Shown: one piece after another, positions 8,659-18,079 of the stretch
Layout of the letters: every line of letters starts with the position of its first letter
Position numbering within the stretch: position 1 is the first letter of the stretch
Source: Pseudonocardia sp. SCN 73-27
GTDB lineage: Bacteria > Actinomycetota > Actinomycetes > Mycobacteriales > Pseudonocardiaceae
Assembly: GCA_001725415.1 (NCBI GenBank)
Contig: MEGH01000008.1
Coordinates: 1 to 64,000 of the forward strand
Reading direction: 5' to 3'
DNA: 64,000 bases
The notes under the pieces: generated by a model
The model's input: only the letters and a program-made list of their open reading frames with translations
Told to the model about the DNA's origin: nothing
Database searches by the model: none
Made by a program: the position numbers and the translations under genes

Positions 8659-9408
8659 ATGACGAGCATGTGGGGGGCGCCGGTGTGGCGCCGCTGGGCC
8701 CGCCGCCGCCGCGACGACGAGCAGGCCCGCTTCCTCACGCTCGCCTCGCTGCGCTGGATCGTCCGGCACCGGGCCTGGACGCCCTGGTACCTGATCCGGT
8801 ACGCCCGGCTGCTGCGGTTCCGGGCGGCCAACCCGCACGTCGTGCTGCGCGGCATGGTGTTCCTGGGTCGGCGCGTCGAGCTGCACGCCCGGCCCGGCTA
8901 CGGGCGCCTCGAGATCGGGCGCTGGGTGCACATCGGCGACGGCAACTCGATCCGCTGCCACGAGGGCTCGCTGCGCATCGGCGACAAGGTCGTCCTCGGC
9001 AAGGACAACACCGTCAACTGCTACCTCGACGTGGAGATCGGGGCCGCGACGATCGTCGCCGACTGGGTCTACGTCACCGACTTCGACCATCGCGTGGAGG
9101 ACGTGACCGTCCCGATCAAGGACCAGGGCATCGTCAAGGCGCCGGTGCGGATCGGGCCGGACTGTTGGCTCGGGGTGAAGTCGACGGTGTTGCGCGGCAC
9201 CAGGATCGGCCGCGGCACCGTCCTCGGGGCGCACGCCGTGGCGCGGGGTGACATCCCGGAGTTCTCGATCGCCGTGGGCGCGCCGGCGCGGGTCGTGCGC
9301 AGCCGTGTCGACGACTACGAGGCCGGCGCCGCGCACCGTGCCGCGATCGCCGACATCGCCCGCAAGACCGACGCGGCCGTACGCCGCCGTGTCGCCGACG
9401 GGACCTGA
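8659..9408 (+). CDS. Hexapeptide-repeat acyltransferase (WbbJ/LbH family)
   Basis: A 249-residue protein whose middle (about 85-205) is a left-handed beta-helix built of hexapeptide repeats such as LEIGRWVHIGDG, LRIGDKVVLGKD and VRIGPDCWLGVKS. The loop VTDFDHR resembles the catalytic His region of O-acetyltransferases, and the C-terminal cap is SIAVGAPARVVRSR. Such enzymes O-acetylate sugars or polysaccharides using acetyl-CoA. It is near the alpha-glucan genes but lies on the other strand, so a joint pathway is only a possibility. The start is supported by TAAGCT 6 nt upstream; Met at residue 4 is an alternative. Confidence 0.85.
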   Translation: MTSMWGAPVWRRWARRRRDDEQARFLTLASLRWIVRHRAWTPWYLIRYARLLRFRAANPHVVLRGMVFLGRRVELHARPGYGRLEIGRWVHIGDGNSIRCHEGSLRIGDKVVLGKDNTVNCYLDVEIGAATIVADWVYVTDFDHRVEDVTVPIKDQGIVKAPVRIGPDCWLGVKSTVLRGTRIGRGTVLGAHAVARGDIPEFSIAVGAPARVVRSRVDDYEAGAAHRAAIADIARKTDAAVRRRVADGT

Positions 9409-9518
9409 GCCCCGTCGTCGCGACGAGAACGCGGTGTGACCTGCGACGGCGACGCTAACGACGGCCAAGATCGTTGCGTTGTCACCGATGACGGACGAAT
9501 CATCGAGAGGAGCGCATC

Positions 9519-9674
9519 ATGCTGAACGGGACTGACGAGCGACTGCAGGCGCTCGCCGACGAGTACACCGCCGCAGTGAACCAGGCTGTCGCCGAGGACC
9601 GGCCCGACACGATCGAGCGGCTGGTCGCCGAGTACCCGGACGCGGCGCTGGCGGTACTCACCTCGGCGGCCTGA
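9519..9674 (+). CDS. 51-residue hypothetical protein
   Basis: A short frame with a good GAGAGGAGCG ribosome-binding site before ATG 9519. The product is a largely helical, acidic peptide (LQALADEYTAAVNQAVAE). Its last 17 bp overlap tail-to-tail with the glycosyltransferase gene that ends at 9658 on the other strand. No family is recognised; the clear ribosome-binding site and codon use are the evidence that it is real. Confidence 0.6.
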   Translation: MLNGTDERLQALADEYTAAVNQAVAEDRPDTIERLVAEYPDAALAVLTSAA

Positions 9675-10944
9675 GCACGTCGAGGACGTTCCCCGTCGGA
9701 ATCTTCGGCCGACCGATCTCGATCGCGCCACCCGCTGGGGCGGCGGCGTAGATCTCCGCGGTCCGCACCGCGATGACCGGCCAGCCGAAGTCGGGGACGA
9801 GCCGGGCCCGCGCCACGTGGGTCCGCTCGTCCGCCGCAGCGGGATCGGCGAGGACGCGGCCGACGGCGTCGGAGATGCCCGTGACGTCGCCCGGTTCGAA
9901 CGACACCCCGCTGACGCCGTCGACGACGACCTCACCGAGGCCACCGGCCGTCGACGCCACGAGCGGCGCGCCCGCGGCCGCGGCCTCCAGGGCGACGATC
10001 CCGAACGGCTCGTAGCGGCTGGGCAGCACGACCGCCGACGCCGCCGTGAGCAGGGCGGCGAGGTCGTCGTCGGTGAGGTGGCCCGCGAAGCGCACCGATC
10101 GGCGCACCCGATGCCGGCGCGCCTCCTCCACGAGCATGTCGCGCTGTGTTCCGGTGCCGGCGACGACGAGCCGCGTGCCCGGGTGGGCGCGCCGGATCCG
10201 GGGCAGGGCCGCGATGAGGTCCTGGACGCCCTTCTCGTACTCGAGGCGCCCGAAGTAGGCGAGCAGCGGGACGTCGCCGGGTGCCCAGCGCCGGCGCGCG
10301 GCGTCGGTCGCGGCGGGCGGCACGCTCCACCGCCGGGGCGCGATCCCGTTGTGCACCACGGAGATCGTGTCGGGGTCGAGGTCGTACAGGGTGGCCACCT
10401 CGGCGCGCATCGCCCGGGAGCAGGTGACGACGGCGTCCGCCCGCCGCGCGAGCCACCACTCGATGGAGTGCACCTGCCTGCTCAGCGGCGTGGTCAGCCA
10501 GCCGGCATGACGGCCCGCCTCGGTGGCGTGGATGGTCGCGACCAGCGGGACGCCGAGGGTGTCGGCCAGCGCGATCGCGGGATGGGCGACGAGCCAGTCG
10601 TGGGCGTGCACGACGTCGGGTCGCCAGCCGTCGAGCCGCGTCAGCGCCGCCCGTAGGAGGGCGTGTCCCATGGCGAGCACCCAGGCGACCATGTCGTCGG
10701 AGAACCGCAGATGGGCGGGGTCCTCGGCGACGTGCAGCACCCGCACGTGCGGGTCGTCGGGATCGGGGCCGTCGGTGGTGGGGTGGGTGGCGGCGTCGGT
10801 GCCCGTCTCGCGTCGTGCGACGACGACGACCTCGTGCCCGGCCGCGGCCAGCTCCCGCACCAGCGCGTGCACGTGCCGCCCCAGGCCGCCGACGACGACC
10901 GGCGGGTACTCCCAGCTCAGCACCAGTACACGCATCCGCGACAT
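9658..10944 (-). CDS. Glycosyltransferase family 4, alpha-glucan type (Rv3032-like)
   Basis: A 428-residue GT-B glycosyltransferase. The N-terminal part reads LVLSWEYPPVVVGGLGRHV and DVVHAHDWL. The C-terminal part has FGRLEYEKGVQDLI (acceptor/donor switch) and SRYEPFGIVALEAAAAGAPLV, the E-x7-E nucleotide-sugar site typical of GT4. In mycobacteria Rv3032 elongates alpha-1,4-glucan of glycogen and methylglucose lipopolysaccharide; the nearby GH57 enzyme and methyltransferase match Rv3031 and Rv3030, so the same role is inferred. ATG 10944 or 10935 could start it; neither has a clear ribosome-binding site. Confidence 0.88.
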   Translation of the reverse strand: MSRMRVLVLSWEYPPVVVGGLGRHVHALVRELAAAGHEVVVVARRETGTDAATHPTTDGPDPDDPHVRVLHVAEDPAHLRFSDDMVAWVLAMGHALLRAALTRLDGWRPDVVHAHDWLVAHPAIALADTLGVPLVATIHATEAGRHAGWLTTPLSRQVHSIEWWLARRADAVVTCSRAMRAEVATLYDLDPDTISVVHNGIAPRRWSVPPAATDAARRRWAPGDVPLLAYFGRLEYEKGVQDLIAALPRIRRAHPGTRLVVAGTGTQRDMLVEEARRHRVRRSVRFAGHLTDDDLAALLTAASAVVLPSRYEPFGIVALEAAAAGAPLVASTAGGLGEVVVDGVSGVSFEPGDVTGISDAVGRVLADPAAADERTHVARARLVPDFGWPVIAVRTAEIYAAAPAGGAIEIGRPKIPTGNVLDVLRPPR

Positions 10945-11075
10945 GGTGGCAGGCCGTGCGGGACCGGCGTCGGCGCGGGTGCGGCGGCACGTGTGCAGCG
11001 GCTGTGAATCGCCGCCCCGCTGATGCGCGGCCGTCGCGCTCACGGGATCGTGTGCGGAGACGTACGGGAGGTGCG

Positions 11076-11942
11076 GTGCAGGGACGGGTGGCGCGACCGC
11101 TCACGGTCGTCGCGGGTGTCGTGGCGGTGGTCGCCGTGGTCGCGGCCGTCGTCGCGTGGCCGCGCGCGTCCGCCGACGCCGGATCGCCGTCCCCGGCCGC
11201 GGCACGGTCCGGGACGTCGAGCGGTTCGCCGTCGTCGGACGCGGCGGCGCCCGGTGATCCCTCCGCTTCCGCGTCGACCCCTGCCGACGCACCGCCGCAG
11301 GTCGCGTGGCCCGCTGTCGGGGCGCTGTTCGACTCCGCCGACGTCGGTTCCCACGGCCCGACCGGCGACCACTTCTGCAGCGGCGCGGTCGTCGACACCC
11401 CCACCGGCGACACCGTCGTCACCGCGGCGCACTGCGTCGCCGAGGGCGACGGCAGCGCTCCGGACACCGACCTCGTGTTCGTCCCCGGCTACCACGACGG
11501 CGTCGCGCCCTTCGGCACGTGGAAGGTGGGCGACGCGGCCGTCGACCAGCGCTGGATCGACGACGCCGATCCCGACCTCGACATCGCGTTCCTCACCGTG
11601 TCCCGCGACGGCGCCGGCCCGATCCAGGACCTGACCGGCGCCTACTCGCTGACCGTCGATCCCGGCGACGGCGGCCCGGTCCAGGTCGTCGGCTACCCCG
11701 AGGACGCCGACGCGCCCGTCGCGCCGTCGGGTGTGGCCACCCGGTTCAGCCCGACCCAGCTGCGCCTCGCCGACGCCGACCTCCCCGGCGGCACCAGCGG
11801 CGGCCCGTGGCTGCGCGACGGCACCGAAATCATCGGCGTGACCGGCGGCTACCAGCAGGGCGGGGAGAGCGAGGACGTGTCCTACGCCAGCTACCTCGAC
11901 GCCGACACCGTCGCGCTGTTGCGGTCGATCACCGGGGCCTGA
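11076..11942 (+). CDS. Secreted or membrane-anchored trypsin-like serine protease
   Basis: A 288-residue protein. A signal peptide or anchor at about 5-27 (LTVVAGVVAVVAVVAAVVAW) is followed by a Ser/Ala/Pro-rich linker (28-70) and then a chymotrypsin-fold domain. The catalytic triad is visible: His in VVTAAHC, Asp in DPDLDIAFL, Ser in PGGTSGGPWL. A Cys pair (FCSG and AHC) could form the usual disulphide near His. GTG 11076 was chosen for the ACGGGAGGT ribosome-binding site. It lies on the opposite strand between the glycosyltransferase and GH57 genes, and its 3' end overlaps the GH57 gene by 52 bp, so it looks inserted into the trio. Confidence 0.88.
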   Translation: MQGRVARPLTVVAGVVAVVAVVAAVVAWPRASADAGSPSPAAARSGTSSGSPSSDAAAPGDPSASASTPADAPPQVAWPAVGALFDSADVGSHGPTGDHFCSGAVVDTPTGDTVVTAAHCVAEGDGSAPDTDLVFVPGYHDGVAPFGTWKVGDAAVDQRWIDDADPDLDIAFLTVSRDGAGPIQDLTGAYSLTVDPGDGGPVQVVGYPEDADAPVAPSGVATRFSPTQLRLADADLPGGTSGGPWLRDGTEIIGVTGGYQQGGESEDVSYASYLDADTVALLRSITGA

Positions 11943-13432
11943 CCTCGGTTCAGCCCGATCCGGCGGGCGTCGACGTGCCCGAACGGGTTCGGTTCCCAGG
12001 TGGCGGCGGCTGCTGCCGCGCCGTCGCGGTCGCCCGCCGCGAGCAGCCGCGCCAGCAGCGCGACCCGGTCGGCGTGGCCCCGGGCGCGGCCGCGGGCGTA
12101 GTCGGCGGCGGAGTCGTGGCTGACCATGAACGCCCAGTCGCTCGACAACGCCAGCAGCGCCTGCTGGGCGAGGGCGTCGCGGATCGGGTCGCGCGCGAGG
12201 GTGGTGTGGCCGGCCGCCACGTCCAGGAGGTCGCGTTGGACGGTGTCGTTGAGCGACACCAGATCGCGCACGCTCTCGCCGTCCCAGACGTGCCAGTCCT
12301 TGCCCAGACCCCACGACGACTCCGGCAGCTCGACCGGTGCCCCGACGAGCCCGGCGTCGACCGCCCCGGCGAGGGTCGTGACGCGCACGCCTGCCTCCGG
12401 CAGCGCCCGCAGCACCGCCTCCAGCCAGGCCGGACCCTCGTGCCACCAGTGCCCGAACAACTCGGTGTCGAACGCGGCGACGGTGAGCCCCGGCCTTCCC
12501 GACCTCGCCCGGACGTCGGTGAGCCGTTCCCGGACGACACGGACGAAGTCGGCCGCGTCCCGGTGGACCGCCGACGCGGCGCGATCGGGGTCGTAGGGCT
12601 GCTTGTCGTGCGGCGCGACGTGCTTGCCCGTCACCCGCGACGGCTTGAGCCCCGACGGATGGTCGAACGTGTGGAAGTCGCGGTAGTCGGCGTGCCCCGG
12701 ATAGCCGGCGCGGGGCGACCACACGCGGTAGGTGACGTCGAGGTCGCGGCCCGCGACCAGCACGCCCGAGCGGCCGACGGGCCGCAGCAGCGCGGTGTCG
12801 CCGTGCAGCGCCGGCCCGTCGACGACGAATCGCTCGACGCCCGCCGCCGCGTAACCGGTTTCCATTCCCGGCGCGTAGCCGCACTCGGGAGCCCAGATCC
12901 CGGCGGGCCGTACGCCGAGGCGCCGGGTGTGGTCGGTGAGCCCGGCGTCGAGGGCGAAGGCGCGGACCCGGTCGTCGAGCAGCGGGCCGAACGGATGCGT
13001 CGCGGGCCCGCCGAGCAGCTCGACGGCTCCCGCGTCGGCGAGGGTGCGCAGGATCGGGGACGCGCCGTGGCGCCAGCATCGCTCGAACGTCGCCAGCGCC
13101 GTGGTGGCGGCCCGGTGCTCGCGGACGGCGAGCTCGGGCAGCCGGGGCGCGGCGCCGTGGGCGCGCAGGAGCCAGCCGCCGAGCCAGTCGTGCACACCGC
13201 GCAGGCAGTGCGGGTCGTCGAGCTGCGCGGCGAGCACCGGGGTGACGCCGAGCGTCAGCAGGTCGCGGCGGCCCTCCGCGGCCAGGCGTTCCAGCACGTC
13301 GACGACGGGCAGATAGGCGTGCGCCCACGACTGGTACAACCACTCCTCGCCCACAGGCCAGCGGCCGTGATGCGCGAGCCACGGCAGGTGCGAGTGCAGG
13401 ACCAGGCAGAAGGTGCCGACCGGTTCGATCAT
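11891..13432 (-). CDS. GH57 alpha-glucan branching enzyme (Rv3031-like)
   Basis: A 513-residue GH57 protein. The N-terminus reads FCLVLHSHLPWLAHHG, and the conserved GIWAPECGYAPGME and AAFDTELFGHWWHEG segments carry the expected catalytic Glu and Asp region. The C-terminal helical domain includes the SSDWAFMVSHDSAADYARGR motif seen in GH57 branching enzymes. In mycobacteria Rv3031 takes part in glycogen and methylglucose lipopolysaccharide assembly. The ATG at 13432 overlaps the methyltransferase stop (ATGA). Its 3' end runs into the convergent protease gene. Confidence 0.9.
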   Translation of the reverse strand: MIEPVGTFCLVLHSHLPWLAHHGRWPVGEEWLYQSWAHAYLPVVDVLERLAAEGRRDLLTLGVTPVLAAQLDDPHCLRGVHDWLGGWLLRAHGAAPRLPELAVREHRAATTALATFERCWRHGASPILRTLADAGAVELLGGPATHPFGPLLDDRVRAFALDAGLTDHTRRLGVRPAGIWAPECGYAPGMETGYAAAGVERFVVDGPALHGDTALLRPVGRSGVLVAGRDLDVTYRVWSPRAGYPGHADYRDFHTFDHPSGLKPSRVTGKHVAPHDKQPYDPDRAASAVHRDAADFVRVVRERLTDVRARSGRPGLTVAAFDTELFGHWWHEGPAWLEAVLRALPEAGVRVTTLAGAVDAGLVGAPVELPESSWGLGKDWHVWDGESVRDLVSLNDTVQRDLLDVAAGHTTLARDPIRDALAQQALLALSSDWAFMVSHDSAADYARGRARGHADRVALLARLLAAGDRDGAAAAAATWEPNPFGHVDARRIGLNRGQAPVIDRNSATVSASR

Positions 13433-14184
13433 TCGGCGATCGCGACCAGGTCGAGGCAGGTGTCGAGGTTGTCCGTGGTGAGGACGAAGTCGCTGCTCTC
13501 CACGGCCGCGACGTCGGCGGCCAGCCGATCGGGCATCTCGGAGGCCGCGACCGCCGCCGCGACCTGGGCGTCGACGATCGAGCCCCCGTGCCGTTCGTCG
13601 AGCTCGGCGAGCTGCGGTCCGTGGTGCAGCCCGAGCATCTCGACGTTCGTGAAACCGTTGGCGCGCAGCAAGTCGTCGAGCTCCGCGGGGGCGAACTCGC
13701 GGCTGTGGAACGGGTTGAGCGGGGCGCCGCGCCCGGGGGAGAAGGTGAGCCGGTTGGGCGTCGACACCAGGAACGTCCCGCCAGGTCGCAGCACCCGGGC
13801 GCACTCGGCGACGAACCGCTCCTGCTCCCACAGGTGCTCGATCACCTGCAACGAGATCACGACGTCCGCCGATCCCGATGCGACGGGCAGGGCGACGAGG
13901 TTGGCGCGCGCGGGGGCGACGCGCGGGTACCGGACGGCGACGTGGCGCACCGCGGGCTCGTCGTAGTCCAGGGCCAGCACGCGGTCGGCCGACGTCGCGA
14001 GAAGATCGGCGCCGTAGCCCTCACCACACCCCGCGTCGACGACGACGCCCCGGCACCGCGGCGCCAGCGCCAGGTAGACGGCCTCGTGGCGGCGGAACCA
14101 GTAGTTCTCGCACGCGACGTCCGGCACGGTGCGCTCGCCGGTGAGCGGCAGACCGGTCACCTGGCGACCGTATCCCGCGTGCAC
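13429..14184 (-). CDS. Class I SAM-dependent methyltransferase (Rv3030-like)
   Basis: About 251 residues. SAM motif I is VVVDAGCGEGYGADLL, and the following acidic residue is in LALDYDEPAV. SADVVISLQVIEHLWEQ and RVLRPGGTFLVSTPNR are the later motifs. Overlap with the GH57 gene and the match to the Rv3030-Rv3031-Rv3032 cluster suggest it methylates a polymethylated glucan, which is inference. The start is uncertain: GTG 14184 gives the longest frame, and GTG 14160, just before TGLPLTGERTVPD, is equally plausible. Confidence 0.85.
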   Translation of the reverse strand: MHAGYGRQVTGLPLTGERTVPDVACENYWFRRHEAVYLALAPRCRGVVVDAGCGEGYGADLLATSADRVLALDYDEPAVRHVAVRYPRVAPARANLVALPVASGSADVVISLQVIEHLWEQERFVAECARVLRPGGTFLVSTPNRLTFSPGRGAPLNPFHSREFAPAELDDLLRANGFTNVEMLGLHHGPQLAELDERHGGSIVDAQVAAAVAASEMPDRLAADVAAVESSDFVLTTDNLDTCLDLVAIAE

Positions 14185-14233
14185 CTCGGAGGGTGGGGCG
14201 CCGTCCGCCCTGACGTGTGGCGCTGCAGCCTGA

Positions 14234-14295
14234 ACCCGCGCGCAACCTCACTGCTGTTCGGCGCGGCCGGCACGACCGTGAGGTTGCGCGCGGGT
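14234..14295. repeat. 18-bp perfect inverted repeat (ACCTCAC family), copy 1
   Basis: Arms 14234-14251 (ACCCGCGCGCAACCTCAC) and 14278-14295 are perfect reverse complements with a 26-nt loop. It lies between the VOC gene end (14317) and the methyltransferase start. A related weaker hairpin follows ligA at 51324-51368. It may terminate the minus-strand VOC transcript. Confidence 0.7.
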
Positions 14296-14316
14296 CTGGG
14301 CCTGCGCCGGGCGGGG

Positions 14317-14706
14317 TCAACGGGTGATGGGGCGGTTCTCGTAGGCCATGGCGCCGATGTCGTTCCCCTCGGTGTCGAGGAAGCGGATCAGCTCGCCGAC
14401 GGTCGGGATCGTCGACGGGCCGAACGTCATCGTCCCGCCGTTGGCCTCGATGGCCTTCGCGACGGTGGCGACGTCGTCGACCGCGAACGTCGGCTCGATC
14501 CCGTTGAGCCCGGTTCCGGTGCGGGGCTGCTCGCGCAGGTGCATGAGGCCCTGGATGCCGGGGTCGTCGTCGGCGCCGGTGTGAACGAGGTAGAAGCCGG
14601 GCGGGCCCCACGGCTCGAAGTCCCAGCCGAAGACCGCCTCGTAGAAGCGGCGGGCGCGGTCGACGTCGTCGACGTGAAGGGCGAAGGAGGCGAGGTTCGC
14701 GGCCAT
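14317..14706 (-). CDS. VOC/glyoxalase-fold protein
   Basis: A 129-residue single VOC domain with two beta-alpha-beta-beta-beta halves: FALHVDDVDRARRFYEAVFGW at the start and FAVDDVATVAKAIEANGG later, ending RFLDTEGNDIGAMAY. Proteins of this kind are often metal-dependent lyases, dioxygenases or resistance proteins; the substrate is not evident. ATG 14706 is favoured because TACGGT lies 6 nt upstream with no ribosome-binding site; the frame stays open further upstream without coding character. Confidence 0.82.
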   Translation of the reverse strand: MAANLASFALHVDDVDRARRFYEAVFGWDFEPWGPPGFYLVHTGADDDPGIQGLMHLREQPRTGTGLNGIEPTFAVDDVATVAKAIEANGGTMTFGPSTIPTVGELIRFLDTEGNDIGAMAYENRPITR

Positions 14707-14712
14707 GAACCG

Positions 14713-14718
14713 ACCGTA
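14713..14718 (-). promoter_or_regulatory. -10 hexamer TACGGT for leaderless VOC gene
   Basis: On the minus strand TACGGT ends 6 nt before ATG 14706; no Shine-Dalgarno sequence is present. Confidence 0.45.
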
Positions 14719-14751
14719 GGGACGTCCTCGTTGGTGACGCAATCGCGCCAT

Positions 14752-15013
14752 TCGGCCTCATGATGTCGAGATACCGTCGACGGCCGCCCCGCCCTGACGG
14801 TTCCACCATTCGACCGGTGGCCCCCATATACACAGGTGGTCGGACGCGACCGAGTCCGACGAGGCGACGGTCCCGCGACATTTGTCGATCACATGTCGTG
14901 CGTGCGTCATCTCGCGAGAGTTGCCCGCGCCAACCTCCCCCGGATTCGCACTCGGCACCGACTCCGCCAACAGCTCCGAGCCCGGCGACGCAATGCCGCT
15001 ACCGTGGCCCCCG
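14752..15013 (+). promoter_or_regulatory. Intergenic control region upstream of the AraC gene
   Basis: This 262-bp gap has lower GC than the genes around it and no convincing frame on either strand. At its end TACCGT (15000-15005) lies 8 nt before ATG 15014, which suggests a leaderless AraC transcript and decides between that ATG and the in-frame ATG at 14993. A CCACC-N8-GGTGG dyad sits at 14803-14820. Confidence 0.4.
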
Positions 15014-15835
15014 ATGTCGCAGAAACGTCGATCCGTCGCGGACGAGCCGCATCTCGTCGTCCGGTCGTCCGTCAGCGACCATCTCGACGGCCAGGAAATC
15101 GCCGAGCACCGCCACGACGGGCACCAGCTCGTCCACGTCCTGTCCGGGCTGATGACGGTGCGCACCCCGGCCGGGGCCTGGCTGGCACCGCCGACCTGGG
15201 CCGTCTGGGTCCCCGCCCGTTCCCGGCACTCGATCCGGTTCACCGGCCGCAGTGCCCTGCGCACCCTCTACCTGCGCCCCGGTGTCGGCGGCTACGGCGA
15301 GTGCCGCGCGCTGATGGTCACCCCGCTGCTGCGCGAGCTCGTCGTCCGCGCCACGGAGCTGGGGATGCTCGACGAGCGCGTCCCCGGTGAGGCCGCGATT
15401 GCCGCGGTGATCGTCGGCGAGCTGCCGGTCGACACCCGCGGCGTCGACGTCCCCGGCGCCGAACCCGCCGACGCCCCGACCTCGACGCAGGCCGGCCGCT
15501 ACGGAGACGGCCCGTCGGCGTTCACGCTCCCGGAGCCCGAGACCCCGCTGATGACGAAGGTCGCGACGATGCTCGTCGACGGGGCGACCTTGGCCACCAT
15601 CGCGAACCGGCTCGACCTGGGCGCCCGTACCCTCGAACGCCGGTTCTCCGAAGAGACGGGCATGACGCCGGGCCGGTGGCGCCGGCAGCGGATGCTGCTG
15701 CGAGGGCTGGAGCGCATCGCCGAGGGCGCGACGGTCGCGGCGGCATCGGAGGTCGCGGGCTACGAGTCGCCGAGCGCCTTCGTCGCCGCCTTCCGCACGA
15801 CCTTCGGCACCACCCCGGGCGCGTACTTCCAGTGA
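15014..15835 (+). CDS. AraC-family transcriptional regulator
   Basis: A 273-residue regulator. The N-terminal cupin-like sensor (about 20-110) includes HRHDGHQLVHVLSGLMTVRTPAG and WVPARSRHSIRF. The C-terminal double helix-turn-helix (about 185-273) includes DLGARTLERRFSEETGMTPGRWRRQ and YESPSAFVAAFRTTFGTTPGAYF. It converges on the allantoicase gene with 20 bp between stops, so a link to purine use is possible but unproven. The start follows the -10-like TACCGT. Confidence 0.88.
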   Translation: MSQKRRSVADEPHLVVRSSVSDHLDGQEIAEHRHDGHQLVHVLSGLMTVRTPAGAWLAPPTWAVWVPARSRHSIRFTGRSALRTLYLRPGVGGYGECRALMVTPLLRELVVRATELGMLDERVPGEAAIAAVIVGELPVDTRGVDVPGAEPADAPTSTQAGRYGDGPSAFTLPEPETPLMTKVATMLVDGATLATIANRLDLGARTLERRFSEETGMTPGRWRRQRMLLRGLERIAEGATVAAASEVAGYESPSAFVAAFRTTFGTTPGAYFQ

Positions 15836-15855
15836 CCCCGCGAACCCTGTGAGGG

Positions 15856-16776
15856 CTACGCGAACGAGCCGTGCAGGCGCAGGCGGGCCATGCCGCCGTC
15901 GGGGAAGACATCCATCCGGACCTGCGCGACCGGCAGCTCGGGGGGGAGGACGAAGCGGTGCCGGGTGTCGGGCTCGAGCGGCGTGCGCGGCAGCAGCGAC
16001 CGCCACTCCTCGGAATCGGTGAGGCGGCCCTGTAGCGCCGCCGACCCCGGGGCGTTGTGCAGGAACCAGCTCGTATCGAGCTCCGCGACCCGCACGACAG
16101 CCGGCCCGGCGAGAGCGAGCTCGACCCAGTCGTTGCCGTCGTCGCGACGCCGCGCCGTCTCCCAGCCCTCGCCCATGCTGCGCGCCGGTCCGGGCAGCAG
16201 CAGGTTCTGCGGCGAGCTGTAGAAGAGGTTCGAGCAGGCCGTCACGCGGCCGCCGTTCTCGATCGCGGCGAGGTCGACCGTGCCCAGCGCCGCGATCAGT
16301 GCGGGATCGGGGACCGCCTGCCCGTGTACTCGCAGCCGCGCGACCCCACCGTCGGGGAAGATCCGCAGCCGGACGTGGGTGATCCGCTCGTTGCAGGCCA
16401 CGTCGAAGACGTTCTCGGTGTCGCCCTTGATGGGCGAGCGCGGCACGAGCGGCACCCAGGTCTCGCCGGCGAGCCCGTCGACGGCCGCCTCGGGCGGGTA
16501 GTTGCCCGTGAACCACGCCGTGTCGACGACGATCCCCCGCACCACCCCGGGCGCCCCGAGCCGGATCAGCGCCTCGTCGAACCCGGGCTCGCGGCGTCGG
16601 CGGGTCTCCCAGCCGTCGTAGACCTTGCCCTTGTGCCCGAACGTCGACGGGTCGAAGACGGCGGGGCCCGGGGTGATGAGGTTCTCGCGGGTCGCGAAGG
16701 CCTCGTCGTTGGCGGAGACGACGGCGCCGCCGACGTCGCGCCGGGCCAGGTCGGGCAGGAGCCGGAAGTCAGACAC
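15856..16776 (-). CDS. alc: Allantoicase
   Basis: A 306-residue allantoicase, which splits allantoate into ureidoglycolate and urea. Two homologous halves are visible. The first holds [23 protein letters not shown] (described here in part) and [10 protein letters not shown]. The second holds [11 protein letters not shown] and [16 protein letters not shown]. Each half ends in an RxRxFPDGGxARLRxHG motif. The start overlaps the allantoinase 3' end by 8 bp, so they are co-transcribed. No ureidoglycolate lyase or urease gene follows in the window. Confidence 0.93.
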   Translation of the reverse strand: MSDFRLLPDLARRDVGGAVVSANDEAFATRENLITPGPAVFDPSTFGHKGKVYDGWETRRRREPGFDEALIRLGAPGVVRGIVVDTAWFTGNYPPEAAVDGLAGETWVPLVPRSPIKGDTENVFDVACNERITHVRLRIFPDGGVARLRVHGQAVPDPALIAALGTVDLAAIENGGRVTACSNLFYSSPQNLLLPGPARSMGEGWETARRRDDGNDWVELALAGPAVVRVAELDTSWFLHNAPGSAALQGRLTDSEEWRSLLPRTPLEPDTRHRFVLPPELPVAQVRMDVFPDGGMARLRLHGSFA

Positions 16777-18079
16777 GGGCGTCCTCTCTGCTCAGGAGCC
16801 GGCCGCGCGGCGCGTCACCGTCGGTGATCACGGTGCCGCGCAGCCAGGTCGCGCGGACGGCGCCGTGCAGCGTCCGGCCCGCGTAGGGGGTGATCGGGTT
16901 GCGGTGGTGCAGGGGCCCGACGGTGACCGTGGCGTCGGGGGCGAAGACCGTGAGATCGGCGTCGGCGCCGGGTTCGATGCGGCCCTTGTGTGTCAGACCG
17001 ACGAGATCCGCGGGGTGCCGGGACATCCAGGTCACGACGTCCGCCAACGAGATCCCGCGCGCCCGCGCCTCGCTCCACACGACGGGCAGCCCGATCTGCA
17101 GGGACGCGATACCGCCCCAGGCGTCGCCGAAGTCGCCGGAGTCGATGCGCTTCAGGTCGGGGGTGCAGGGGGAGTGGTCGGAGACGACCATGTCGATCGT
17201 GCCGTCGACGAGCCCCTGCCACAGAGCGTCACGGTTGTCGGCCTCGCGGACCGGCGGGCAGCACTTGAAGCGGGTGTCGCCGTCGGGCACCTCCTCGGCG
17301 GTGAGCGCGAGGTAGTGCGGGCAGGTCTCGACGGTGACACGTACCCCGTCCTCGCGGGCCGCCGCGATCAAGGGCAGGGCGTCGGCCGACGACAGGTGGA
17401 CGATGTGCACCCGCGCCCCGGTCTCCCGCGCCGCGGCCAGCAGGCCGGCGATCGCCGAGTCCTCCGAGGCGCGGGGCCGGGAGGCGACGAAGTCGGCGTA
17501 GCGCCGGCCCGTCGCGGGTGTGATGAGCGCGCCGTCCTCCGCGTGGGCGATGAGCAGGCCGTCGAACTCGGCGAGGGCGTGCAGGGCGGGCCGCGGGTCG
17601 GGCAGCGGCGGGAACTCGGGCACCCCGGAGTCGACGAGGAAGGCCTTGACCCCGACGACGCCGGCGTCGTGAAGCGGCCGCAGGTCGGTGAGATTGCCGG
17701 GTACCGCCCCGCCCCAGAAGGCGACATCCACCGCACACTTGCCGAGCGCGGCACCCCGCTTCGCGTCCAGCGCAGCCACGGACACCGTGGGCGGCAACGA
17801 GTTCAGCGGCATGTCGACGATCGTTGTCACCCCGCCCGCCGCGGCCGCCCGGGTCGCCGAGGCAAAGCCCTCCCACTCGGTGCGGCCGGGCTCGTTGACG
17901 TGCACGTGCGTGTCGACGAGCCCCGGCAGCAGCACCTCGTCGTCGGCGAGCGTGATCTCCCGCGCGGCCACGGAGTCGGAGAACGGGAGGACGGCCGCGA
18001 TCCGCGATCCGTCGACCACGACCGCAGCCGGACGCAGTGCCCCGTCGACGAGCGTCCGACGAGCCCGGAGAACGATCAC
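16769..18079 (-). CDS. allB: Allantoinase
   Basis: A 436-residue amidohydrolase that opens allantoin to allantoate. Metal ligands are in [19 protein letters not shown]. The carboxylated Lys is probably in [10 protein letters not shown], further His ligands are in LIAHAEDG and VHIVHLSSA, and the metal Asp is in [13 protein letters not shown] 18079 was chosen for GGGAG 6-8 nt upstream; it overlaps the stop of the preceding gene (GTGA). Together with allantoicase it completes the lower allantoin branch. Confidence 0.95.
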   Translation of the reverse strand: MIVLRARRTLVDGALRPAAVVVDGSRIAAVLPFSDSVAAREITLADDEVLLPGLVDTHVHVNEPGRTEWEGFASATRAAAAGGVTTIVDMPLNSLPPTVSVAALDAKRGAALGKCAVDVAFWGGAVPGNLTDLRPLHDAGVVGVKAFLVDSGVPEFPPLPDPRPALHALAEFDGLLIAHAEDGALITPATGRRYADFVASRPRASEDSAIAGLLAAARETGARVHIVHLSSADALPLIAAAREDGVRVTVETCPHYLALTAEEVPDGDTRFKCCPPVREADNRDALWQGLVDGTIDMVVSDHSPCTPDLKRIDSGDFGDAWGGIASLQIGLPVVWSEARARGISLADVVTWMSRHPADLVGLTHKGRIEPGADADLTVFAPDATVTVGPLHHRNPITPYAGRTLHGAVRATWLRGTVITDGDAPRGRLLSREDARV

